Below are positions 1-6,419 of a DNA stretch of 9,702 bases, piece by piece. Each line of letters starts with the position of its first letter. The stretch's first letter is position 1. The stretch covers positions 17,917-27,618 of the forward strand of contig MGZO01000106.1 in NCBI GenBank assembly GCA_001802655.1, in the 5' to 3' direction. The notes beneath the pieces are model-generated. The model was given only the letters and a program-made list of their open reading frames with translations, was not told the origin of the DNA and searched no databases. Source of the DNA: Hydrogenophilales bacterium RIFOXYD1_FULL_62_11 (GTDB taxonomy: Bacteria; Pseudomonadota; Gammaproteobacteria; Burkholderiales; Thiobacillaceae). Made by a program: the position numbers and the translations under genes.

Positions 1-1487
1 AGCTCGCCGTGATCGAGCGCCTGGCGCAACCCGTTTTCCAGGCTCAATTGCTGCTGCGCAACCGTATTTAGTTCGTCACTGAAATACTCAAACCCGCTGC
101 GGCGCTGCTTGGCCTGATACATCGCAAGGTCAGCCTGGCGCAGCAGGGTATTGGCATCCAGGCCGTCATCCGGATACACGCTGATTCCGATACTGGCGCC
201 GATGGCATAACGCCGATGCTCAAGCTTGAATGGTTCAGCCAGCGTCTTGAGCAGCTTGCGCACTACACGGCTGGCCGCGCGCGAAGCGGGGGGATGCGTC
301 AGGATGATGGCAAATTCGTCGCCCCCCAGGCGAGCGACAAAATCATCCGCGCGCAACTCTTCGTCGAGACGACGGCCGACCACGCGCAACACCTGGTCGC
401 CTATTTCATGGCCCTGCGAATCGTTGATGTGCTTGAAGCGGTCAAGATCGATGAACAGCAGCGAAACCTGGCTTTTTTCGCGCTGCGCACGCGCCAGCGC
501 ATGACCCAGAAAATCCTGGAAATACGAACGATTCGGCAACCCCGTAAGCGGATCGTGATTGGCCAGCCGGTCGAGGCGCAGTTCGGAATGGCGACGCTCA
601 GCCAGCGCGGCGGACACAAACAATCCAGCAAGCGCCATGGCGATCATGCTGACCTGCAAGGCAAACAATTCGCGTGGTGAAGTGCTGCTGATCGCCCCTC
701 CCGAAGAGACCACCGCCACCCCCAGCACGATGAGCGCCGACAGGAAAATGGCCAGACTCGCTCCGGTCACCGAAAACCGCAATGCCGCCCACAACACGCC
801 GGGCACCAGCACGAACAGCACCACCTCGCTCGGGCGCAGGGGCTGAAGATTCGACAGCATCGCGTAGGTCAGCAGCAGCATGCTCAGTATCAGCACCAGC
901 CCTTCGACGCGTGCGGTCTTGCTGGTGGGCAGCAAATCCCAGCGCGAGGCGGTCAGCAAGACCGGCGCGATGAGATACACCCCCAGCACATCCCCCAGCC
1001 ACCAGACCCACATGCCCTGCAATACCTGGTCGTCAGCCAGGATTCCGGCAGCGTTGAGGCTGAACACCCCGAATAGCGCGCTCACTCCGCAGCCCAGCGG
1101 CGCGGCCACCAGCGCAAACTTGGCGACGCTGGGAACCGATTCAAGCGTGGGACTGAAAGGCTGAAGATAGCGTGGCAGATAGCCCATGATCGCCGCACTC
1201 GCTGCCGCGCCGAGGGCGAGGCGAATGGCTGCGTCTACAGGCACAACCTGGCTGATGATGACAAATCCCCCCACCAGCACACCGGCCACGCCGGCCAGGC
1301 CGAAACGCAGACTCGCCATCGCGCCGATGCCTGCGGCCAGCCAGACGGCAGCAATCACGCCAGCCACATAGGTGGCCACTTTGAGGCTGATCCATCCGGC
1401 CAGCGCGTAAACCAGCGCGGTCAGCGCAACAATCAGCGCAAAACGCCTGGCATCAGCAAGGGTGGGCAATACCAGACGGGGTAACAC
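1..1487 (-). CDS. MASE1-GGDEF-EAL membrane diguanylate cyclase/phosphodiesterase (3' end cut by window)
   Basis: This is the N-terminal 495 residues of a membrane cyclic-di-GMP protein. Residues about 10-290 are strongly hydrophobic with some eight membrane segments and contain WVWWLGD at 160-166, the signature of MASE1, an integral-membrane sensory domain. A GGDEF domain follows: HDPLTGLPNR from residue 311, then the active-site motif RLGGDEF with GGDEF at 388-392. The inhibitory c-di-GMP site RADD lies exactly five residues upstream, so the cyclase looks intact and feedback-inhibited. The last visible residues (LENGLRQALDHGEL) match the usual opening of an EAL phosphodiesterase domain, so a GGDEF-EAL protein is expected; the catalytic EAL motif lies outside the window. 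An in-frame TGA upstream leaves GTG at 1487 as the first start, 11 nt after the preceding stop; TTG at 1469 is an alternative. The Shine-Dalgarno is poor, suggesting translational coupling. The MASE1 ligand is unknown. Confidence 0.93.
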   Translation of the reverse strand, partial: MLPRLVLPTLADARRFALIVALTALVYALAGWISLKVATYVAGVIAAVWLAAGIGAMASLRFGLAGVAGVLVGGFVIISQVVPVDAAIRLALGAAASAAIMGYLPRYLQPFSPTLESVPSVAKFALVAAPLGCGVSALFGVFSLNAAGILADDQVLQGMWVWWLGDVLGVYLIAPVLLTASRWDLLPTSKTARVEGLVLILSMLLLTYAMLSNLQPLRPSEVVLFVLVPGVLWAALRFSVTGASLAIFLSALIVLGVAVVSSGGAISSTSPRELFALQVSMIAMALAGLFVSAALAERRHSELRLDRLANHDPLTGLPNRSYFQDFLGHALARAQREKSQVSLLFIDLDRFKHINDSQGHEIGDQVLRVVGRRLDEELRADDFVARLGGDEFAIILTHPPASRAASRVVRKLLKTLAEPFKLEHRRYAIGASIGISVYPDDGLDANTLLRQADLAMYQAKQRRSGFEYFSDELNTVAQQQLSLENGLRQALDHGE

Positions 1488-1498
1488 GTGAATCCGAC

Positions 1499-1762
1499 TT
1501 ATGGCGTCGGATCAAGCTCGGCGCGCACCGACTCCAGAGCGTCCTTGAGGGTTTCTTCAGACAAGCTGTTGAGTTGTTCAGCCAGCATTTCAGCCGCATC
1601 GATGGTGTCGGCTTCATCCGGCAAGCTGTCGGTGTCGAGATTGGCAACGAACACCGCCGCCGCGCCTGTTACCTGCAACAGTTGGCGACGCTCGTTCATC
1701 AGCATTTCAATTTCGTTGCGCAACAGGCCGACGTCGTCTTCTTTTATCGCGTGCACGGTCAT
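1499..1762 (-). CDS. Unrecognised small acidic protein, 87 aa, in signalling operon
   Basis: I do not recognise this family. The protein starts MTVHAIKEDD. Residues about 9-31 form a charged amphipathic helix (NEIEMLMNERRQLL) that could be a short coiled coil. A short hydrophobic stretch (VTGAAAVFVANL) follows, then an acidic helical C-terminal half (DAAEMLAEQL, SLSEETLKDALESV). There is no signal peptide or clear membrane segment, so it is probably cytoplasmic. ATG at 1762 is chosen because AAGGA lies 7 nt upstream; an in-frame TTG at 1789 would overlap the FIST gene and lacks this support. It sits 19 nt after the FIST stop and 11 nt before the MASE1-GGDEF start. A role as partner or adaptor between those two is inference from position only. 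Confidence 0.8.
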   Translation of the reverse strand: MTVHAIKEDDVGLLRNEIEMLMNERRQLLQVTGAAAVFVANLDTDSLPDEADTIDAAEMLAEQLNSLSEETLKDALESVRAELDPTP

Positions 1763-1781
1763 GTATAAATCCTTTTCTTGA

Positions 1782-2879
1782 TCAGCCAAACAGGGTCAAA
1801 ACCCCGGTGTAGCCATATAAGCGATTGTGCGAAATTTCGCCATTGGCAAAAAAACCCACCAGCGGGAAGTCTCCCAGGGCATCACGAATCAGCCCCAACT
1901 CCCGGTTCGGCGCGCCAAACATATGCTGACCACGACCGAGGCAGGAATAATACACGCCACCCCGGATCGGCGCGTTCAGTTGCGCCTTGATTGCCGCCAG
2001 CATGCGCAGCAAATCCTCTTCGGCAGATTGTTGATCGCGGCGACAAAACAGGAGTTCGTCACCCGGTTCGACATATTCACCGATCGCCACCAGATGATTG
2101 TGCGGATCGACGCCTAGAATATTGCGCACCAGATAATCATTGGTATCAGAGCCGCGCACCGGCAAGCCCACAAAAATATAGCCCGCCGCGCGCTTCAGGT
2201 CGCGCGCCAGCACCTCGCCGATTTCGTCCTTCATCACCTCCAGCGCCGGGCGGTGATCCAGGCTGCCCACAATGTTTTTATTCGCGGTGGTTATGATGTG
2301 ACGCGGGCCCAGCGGCGAAATACCCTGCGTCAGCCGGGTCGCCAGCTTCACCCGCTCGCTGAACAGCACGCCCGACAACCCGCCGCTGACGACGCCATCG
2401 CTGATCTGCGCCGCTTCACCGCGCGAACTCGACAGCCCGCCGACGACAAACCCGCTCGTGACCTGCGCGGACAGGCCGTCGATCAGTTCCTGCATGCGAG
2501 CGTTCGCCGGGTCGCCGTGTACCAGCGCAAAGTAGGCATCGGACGACTGTGCCTCGATGTCATGCGGGATGCGCAACACCGGCAGCATGCTGAACTCGGT
2601 GAGTTCAAATTCGCCCAGCATCACCGCCATCGCTGGCTCTTCCAGGAATTCCACGCCTGTTGCACAGATCCCCACGCCCACGCTACCGGTCCAGTGCGGA
2701 ACCCCGGTCGCGCTTTTGAAAAAGTCCAGAATCGCGTCGAGTTCGCCCACGAAAGCATCCGCCACGTACAAAAACCCCAGCGTGGCTGCGGCCGGGATGG
2801 CGCCCAACTGGCTCATGCAGGCCTGTGCAGCCTGGGTCCAGTCCGCACCCGCGGCATGAGCAGATTTGAACGGCGTCAT
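1782..2879 (-). CDS. FIST N/C domain signal-sensing protein
   Basis: This is a 365-residue soluble protein with an N-terminal FIST domain (residues about 1-220) and a C-terminal FIST_C domain. The C-terminal part shows the family hallmarks: GGVYYSCLGRG at 307-317, an MFG turn, and PLVGFFANGEI at 339-349 followed by LYGYTGVL. FIST domains are established sensory modules, thought to bind small ligands such as amino acids, and occur next to or fused with GGDEF, chemoreceptor and kinase domains. The stand-alone form here would have to signal through a partner, most simply the MASE1-GGDEF protein two genes downstream. The start is ATG at 2879, whose A is also the last base of the preceding stop (TGATG), so translation is probably coupled. 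An upstream TTG at 2882 is less likely. The ligand cannot be read from sequence. Confidence 0.9.
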   Translation of the reverse strand: MTPFKSAHAAGADWTQAAQACMSQLGAIPAAATLGFLYVADAFVGELDAILDFFKSATGVPHWTGSVGVGICATGVEFLEEPAMAVMLGEFELTEFSMLPVLRIPHDIEAQSSDAYFALVHGDPANARMQELIDGLSAQVTSGFVVGGLSSSRGEAAQISDGVVSGGLSGVLFSERVKLATRLTQGISPLGPRHIITTANKNIVGSLDHRPALEVMKDEIGEVLARDLKRAAGYIFVGLPVRGSDTNDYLVRNILGVDPHNHLVAIGEYVEPGDELLFCRRDQQSAEEDLLRMLAAIKAQLNAPIRGGVYYSCLGRGQHMFGAPNRELGLIRDALGDFPLVGFFANGEISHNRLYGYTGVLTLFG

Positions 2880-3268
2880 CAATAGCCCGTTTGTTCGCTA
2901 TGTGGCAATTCGCCTTCGCCAAAGAAATTCCACAACAAATGTGCCACCACTTCGGGTGCAATCACGGTGTGCTGGTTATGGCTTTCCTGCATCGCAGCAC
3001 GCAGTTTTTTACGCAAATCGGGATCACCGGTCAGGTCGAAAATGATGTCGACTTTTGCGCCCAGCGACACCACATCCAGTGCGTCCTCGAATACCGGCAC
3101 GCCGTTCTGGATAAAGCCCAGCGCAACAGGTGACTCAAGATTGCGATGCGCGGCCGCGACAATTTCCACCTTGACGTGCTCTTCCTGGATTTTCTCCAGG
3201 AAATGTTCTGCAAAGGTTTCACCCACATCACCCAGCCCCAGCAGGGCAACCTTGACAACTTGACTCAT
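2879..3268 (-). CDS. Stand-alone Rossmann NAD(P)-binding protein, 129 aa
   Basis: The protein opens with a beta strand and glycine-rich loop, VVKVALLGLGDVG (GxGxxG at residues 11-16), the classic dinucleotide-binding turn. VEIVAAAHRN at 34-43 looks like the second strand and its end. VDIIFDLTGDPDLRKKL at 73-89 resembles the mid-domain strand and helix of homoserine- or aspartate-dehydrogenase-like Rossmann folds. It stops after IAPEVVAHLLWNFFGEG, with no second catalytic domain, so it is far shorter than a dehydrogenase. Start ATG 3268 is chosen because GAGGAG lies 7 nt upstream; 19 extra upstream residues are possible in frame but lack an RBS. It is the first gene of the operon and overlaps the FIST start by 1 nt. 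A redox or ligand sensor role is inference from the missing catalytic domain and the signalling neighbours. Cofactor preference is not determinable. Confidence 0.82.
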   Translation of the reverse strand: MSQVVKVALLGLGDVGETFAEHFLEKIQEEHVKVEIVAAAHRNLESPVALGFIQNGVPVFEDALDVVSLGAKVDIIFDLTGDPDLRKKLRAAMQESHNQHTVIAPEVVAHLLWNFFGEGELPHSEQTGY

Positions 3269-3286
3269 GGTAGTACTCCTCATTGA

Positions 3287-3315
3287 TATGTATTGGCTGG
3301 AAGTTGCAATGCCAA
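3287..3315 (-). promoter_or_regulatory. Candidate sigma70 promoter for the Rossmann-FIST-GGDEF operon
   Basis: On the minus strand TTGGCA (3315-3310, five of six bases of the -35 consensus) is followed after 17 nt by TACATA (3292-3287), a weak -10. Transcription would begin just before the GAGGAG ribosome site, giving a very short leader. The -10 match is poor, so this is tentative. Confidence 0.3.
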
Positions 3316-3373
3316 GCTGCTTCATCGGCAGATTTAACGTTGTTCTTGATAGAGAATACCTATCCTGACCCGC

Positions 3374-3402
3374 TCAGTCGATAAATCCCGCTTCCCGACT
3401 GA
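3374..3402. repeat. Seven-bp inverted repeat in divergent promoter region
   Basis: TCAGTCG (3374-3380) and CGACTGA (3396-3402) are perfect inverted copies with centres about two helical turns apart, between the divergent Rossmann and iminopeptidase genes. The geometry would suit a dimeric regulator, but a 7-bp match in 200 nt can easily arise by chance. No named consensus is recognised. Confidence 0.25.
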
Positions 3403-3431
3403 TGGGTTTCTTCGTGTCCCCCGGCAGGCGA

Positions 3432-3437
3432 TATGAT
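3432..3437 (+). promoter_or_regulatory. Candidate -10 element for the iminopeptidase operon
   Basis: TATGAT (five of six consensus bases) lies 27 nt before the iminopeptidase ATG, at a plausible distance for a short leader. No convincing -35 is found 16-18 nt upstream, so the call rests on the -10 alone. The rest of 3269-3464 shows no gene. Confidence 0.22.
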
Positions 3438-3464
3438 TCGGCCTGAAGATTCAAGACTTTATCC

Positions 3465-4430
3465 ATGTCCGCTATGACCCTGCTCCACCCACCCCTTACC
3501 CCTTACGCCAGCGGCATGTTGGAGACCACTGGCGTCCATCGTGTCTACTGGGAAACCTCCGGCAATCCGGACGGCATCCCGGTATTGTTCGTCCACGGCG
3601 GTCCCGGTTCAGGCACCTCGCCGAACCAGCGGCGCTTCTTCGACCCGGCGCGCTATCGCATCGTATTGTTCGACCAGCGCGGCAGCGGCCACTCGACGCC
3701 GCATGGTGAACTCACTGACAACACTACACCGCACCTGATTGCCGACATGGAAGCGCTGCGTATCGAGCTGGGCATCGACCGCTGGCTGGTATTCGGCGGC
3801 TCGTGGGGATCGACCCTGGCGCTGGCCTATGCCGAAGCGCATCCCGAGCGCTGTCGCGGTCTGGTGCTGCGCGGCATTTTTCTGTGCCGCAAAAGCGAGA
3901 TCGACTGGTTTCTCGATGGCATCCGCGCCTTCTTTCCCGAGGCGCAGCGGCAACTGGCTGAATTCATCCCGGCAAGCGAACGTGGCGACCTGCTCGCCGC
4001 GTATTACAGCCGCCTCGTCGACCCCGATCCGGCCGTGCATCAGCCCGCCGCCTATCAGTGGGCAACTTTCGAGGCCTCGTGTTTGACCCTGCTGCCCTGC
4101 CCCGAGCTGGTTTCCGCGTACGGCAACGACAGGATGGCCTTGTCGCTATCGCGCATCGAGGCGCATTACTTTGTCCACAACATCTTTCTTCCCGACAACA
4201 GCCTGCTCACCAACATCGACCGCATCCGCGCGATTCCCGCGATCATCGTGCAAGGGCGCTACGACGCTGTTTGCCCCATCGTCACCGCCGACGAACTGGC
4301 ACGTGCCTGGCCCGAGGCGCGCTATGTGATCGTGGCGGATGCTGGTCATTCGGCATTCGAACCGGGCACCTGTCGCGAACTGGTCGCCGCGTGCGACCGC
4401 TTTGCCGCCACCGGATCCTTTGCATCATGA
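3465..4430 (+). CDS. pip: Proline iminopeptidase (peptidase family S33)
   Basis: This 321-residue cytoplasmic alpha/beta hydrolase removes N-terminal proline from peptides. The signatures are in order: oxyanion-region HGGPG at 44-48, DQRGSG at 70-75, and the nucleophile elbow GGSWGS at 111-116 with Ser113 as nucleophile. The remaining triad residues are Asp267 in QGRYDAVCP and His295 in ADAGHSAFEP. HGGPG plus DQRGxG and GGSWGS separate proline iminopeptidases from other hydrolases, and the length matches the family. The start is ATG 3465; ATG 3474 (residue 4) is possible, and neither has a clear Shine-Dalgarno. Its stop overlaps the next start (ATGA at 4427-4430), so it is probably translationally coupled to CnoX, placing peptide turnover with a chaperone. 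All catalytic residues are present, so it should be active. Confidence 0.95.
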   Translation: MSAMTLLHPPLTPYASGMLETTGVHRVYWETSGNPDGIPVLFVHGGPGSGTSPNQRRFFDPARYRIVLFDQRGSGHSTPHGELTDNTTPHLIADMEALRIELGIDRWLVFGGSWGSTLALAYAEAHPERCRGLVLRGIFLCRKSEIDWFLDGIRAFFPEAQRQLAEFIPASERGDLLAAYYSRLVDPDPAVHQPAAYQWATFEASCLTLLPCPELVSAYGNDRMALSLSRIEAHYFVHNIFLPDNSLLTNIDRIRAIPAIIVQGRYDAVCPIVTADELARAWPEARYVIVADAGHSAFEPGTCRELVAACDRFAATGSFAS

Positions 4431-5290
4431 GCCTGTCGCCCTACGTCTTTGATGCCAGCGCCGACAACTTCAACCGGCTAGTGCTGGAAAACTCGCACAA
4501 GGGTCCGGTGCTGGTGCATTTCTGGACCCCCAAGGCCGGTCCCTGTTTCATTCTGATGCCGCGCCTGGTCAAGCTCGCCAGCGAATACGGAGGCAAGTTT
4601 CTGCTGGTGATGCTGAATACCGACGACCTGCCGGAACTGGCGCGCCGCTTCAGCGTGAATTCGGTGCCGACGGTGAAGTTTTTCTGGCGGGGCGAAGTCG
4701 CCCATACCATTCACGGTGCCGATCCCGACAGCAGTTTCCGTGAAGTGCTCGACCGCTTCATCGCCGGCGACGCCAACCGCGCCCATGCGCTGGGCGTGGC
4801 GGCATGGCAATCGGGCAACATTTCGCAGGCGCGCATGCTGCTGGCCAACGCAGCGATGGCCGAACCCGACAACCTCGCCATTCCGCGCGACCTGGCCAAG
4901 CTGTTGTGGTCGACAGGCGAAGGCGAGCAGGCCCTGAAACTGCTCAACAGCCTGCCGCCTGAAGCCCGTCTGGAACCCGAACTGGCCCGCCTGCACGCGC
5001 ACCTGAGTCTGGTCGAGGCTGCACGCCACGCACCCTCACTGGCCGAAATCAATGCACGGCTGCTCGCCAACGCCAGCGACCTCGATGCGCATTACCAGCG
5101 CGCCGCTGTCTTGCTGGCAAACGATGACTTCGACGGCGCCATGGCCGATCTGCTGTTCATCACCCGCGCCGACCGCAGCTACCACCACGACATCGGCCGC
5201 ACCAGCCTGCTTGCCTTGTTCGACCTGCTCGGCAGCGCGCATCCGCTCACGCGGCAATACCGCCAGGCGCTGTCCGAGTCGCTGCATTGA
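4427..5290 (+). CDS. cnoX: Chaperedoxin CnoX (YbbN): thioredoxin fold plus TPR
   Basis: The protein has 287 residues, close to E. coli CnoX/YbbN (284). Residues 1-115 form a thioredoxin-like domain: VLVHFWTPKAGPC at 28-40 is the active-site loop, and SVPTVKFF carries the conserved cis-proline at 81. The first active-site cysteine is replaced by Ala37 (AGPC) while Cys40 remains, so it cannot be a normal disulfide reductase. The E. coli protein likewise lacks the first cysteine and works as a holdase that passes substrates to GroEL and DnaK. Residues about 116-287 are helical TPR-type repeats (ALGVAAWQSGNISQARMLL, LAKLLWSTGEGEQALKLL). ATG 4427 overlaps the iminopeptidase stop; a longer in-frame reading from 4058 is just the shadow of that gene. 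The next gene begins inside its stop codon. Confidence 0.93.
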   Translation: MSLSPYVFDASADNFNRLVLENSHKGPVLVHFWTPKAGPCFILMPRLVKLASEYGGKFLLVMLNTDDLPELARRFSVNSVPTVKFFWRGEVAHTIHGADPDSSFREVLDRFIAGDANRAHALGVAAWQSGNISQARMLLANAAMAEPDNLAIPRDLAKLLWSTGEGEQALKLLNSLPPEARLEPELARLHAHLSLVEAARHAPSLAEINARLLANASDLDAHYQRAAVLLANDDFDGAMADLLFITRADRSYHHDIGRTSLLALFDLLGSAHPLTRQYRQALSESLH

Positions 5291-6111
5291 CGTTCGGCCA
5301 TCCCGCCTTTGCGCCCTACCGGCAGCTGATCGACGCGCTCGATCTGGGGCGTGTTTCGCCCACGCTGGATGGGCTTAACGCGCTGGCCAGCGCCCGCAGC
5401 ATCACCCAGGCAAAGGGGCATCCCCTGCGCTTTGTCGCCGCCAAAGGCCACCTGTCAGCACGCGATTACGAAACCCGGATTCTGCACAGCGGCCAGGTGC
5501 CGACGCGCGCCGACACCTGGCACGATGTGATGAACGCCCTGGTATGGCTGCGTTATCCCCGCTTCAAGGCGGCGCTGAATGCGGCACATGGCGAAGCGAT
5601 CGGGCTGGAGACGGACACCATCCGTGGCCGCCGGCGCGATGCGCTGACCATGCTGGATGAATCGGGTGTGTGGGTGATAAGCCGCGACCCCGCGTTGCCT
5701 GTCCTGCTGGCTGATCACGCCTGGCAGGCATTGTTTTGGGAACAACGACATGCCGTCGAAACGGCGATGGAATTCGTGGTGGTCGGGCACGCACTGCTGG
5801 AAAAACTGCTGGCGCCCTATCCGGCGATGACCGGAAAATGCCTGATGCTGGATACCGATGCATCTGATCCCGATGCGGAATCACACGCAATCGCAGCACT
5901 CCAGACTATCGATTCGCCATACCAGCTTGCAGCCTTGCCGGTGCAGGGAATACCGGGATGGGATGCCGCCAACGCGACGGCCGCGTATTACGCAAATGCG
6001 AGCGTATTCCGCCCTGCGCGCATCAAGCCGCCGGCAGCGGTAAATCCCCTCCGGCCACCCACGCCTGCGCCATCTCCAGATCGTCAAACAGGTGAATCTC
6101 CGCCGACATGA
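5287..6111 (+). CDS. DUF3025 family protein
   Basis: This is a 274-residue protein of the DUF3025 family, function unknown. The recognised core is PLRFV at 46-50, YETRI at 61-65, RADTWHDVMNALVWLRYPRFKAALN (from residue 74), and the basic RGRRRDALTMLDESG at 113-127. The conserved W-H-D-x-x-N-A-L-x-W and RGRRRDAL motifs are the basis for the call. There is no signal peptide or membrane segment. The start is a TTG at 5287 that overlaps the CnoX stop as TTGA, analogous to the ATGA overlap one gene earlier; no better start lies nearby. The last 29 residues, proline-rich and low in complexity, are read antisense through the end of the SpoIIAA-like gene, suggesting an original stop was lost or that the ends have always overlapped. 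Confidence 0.88.
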   Translation: MTFGHPAFAPYRQLIDALDLGRVSPTLDGLNALASARSITQAKGHPLRFVAAKGHLSARDYETRILHSGQVPTRADTWHDVMNALVWLRYPRFKAALNAAHGEAIGLETDTIRGRRRDALTMLDESGVWVISRDPALPVLLADHAWQALFWEQRHAVETAMEFVVVGHALLEKLLAPYPAMTGKCLMLDTDASDPDAESHAIAALQTIDSPYQLAALPVQGIPGWDAANATAAYYANASVFRPARIKPPAAVNPLRPPTPAPSPDRQTGESPPT

Positions 6112-6391
6112 ACGAGCGGTTAAGCCACATGCTCCACGCCATCCATTGATCGTCGGTGAGGATGGCGATTCGGCCGAAATCGTTTTTGTGCTCGCGTGAG
6201 AACTTCAATTCTTCCCACGCCACATCGAGGCTGTACGACAGCATGTCGCGCAGATCAAACAACAGGTCGACCTTGCCCTGAAACTGGATGCCATAGCAGA
6301 CGGCCTGTTCGAACTCACGGTAATCGTCGAGCGTGAACTGCCCCATGACGGAAACTGAAATCTGATTTTTTTTAACGTCGAGACTGATCAT
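6023..6391 (-). CDS. SpoIIAA-like (STAS-like) protein
   Basis: This 122-residue soluble protein belongs to the SpoIIAA-like family (PF11964 type), with a STAS-like alpha/beta fold. The characteristic stretch is VDLLFDLRDMLSYSLDVAWE (41-60), then LKFSREHKNDFGRIAILTDDQWMAWSMWL, then the C-terminal strand and helix IHLFDDLEMAQAWV. The N-terminus shows the usual pattern of two strands and a helix (ISVSVMGQFTLDDYREFEQA). Family members have been linked to membrane or lipid association, but the cellular role is unknown. ATG 6391 is preceded by AGGAG about 6 nt upstream, a good ribosome site. It lies 28 nt downstream of the EamA stop on the same strand, so the two may be cotranscribed. Its 3' end overlaps DUF3025 tail to tail by 89 nt. 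Confidence 0.88.
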   Translation of the reverse strand: MISLDVKKNQISVSVMGQFTLDDYREFEQAVCYGIQFQGKVDLLFDLRDMLSYSLDVAWEELKFSREHKNDFGRIAILTDDQWMAWSMWLNRSFMSAEIHLFDDLEMAQAWVAGGDLPLPAA

Positions 6392-6419
6392 GTATTGCTC
6401 CTGAAGTGGATTGGCCTAA

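Noticed and set aside
598..1011. Minus-strand frame of 137 codons inside the MASE1 region
   Set aside because: It is a frame-shifted shadow of the MASE1-GGDEF gene, which has intact motifs across the same bases.
2253..2885. Plus-strand frame of 210 codons opposite the FIST gene
   Set aside because: It is antisense to a clear FIST protein, with arginine/histidine/glutamine-rich content and no ribosome site.
3293..3320. Possible sigma54 promoter (TTGGCATTGC)
   Set aside because: The GG and GC dinucleotides are not 10 nt apart as sigma54 requires.
4058..4426. 123-codon upstream extension of cnoX
   Set aside because: It reads out of frame through the catalytic C-terminal half of proline iminopeptidase; the true start at 4427 matches the family length.
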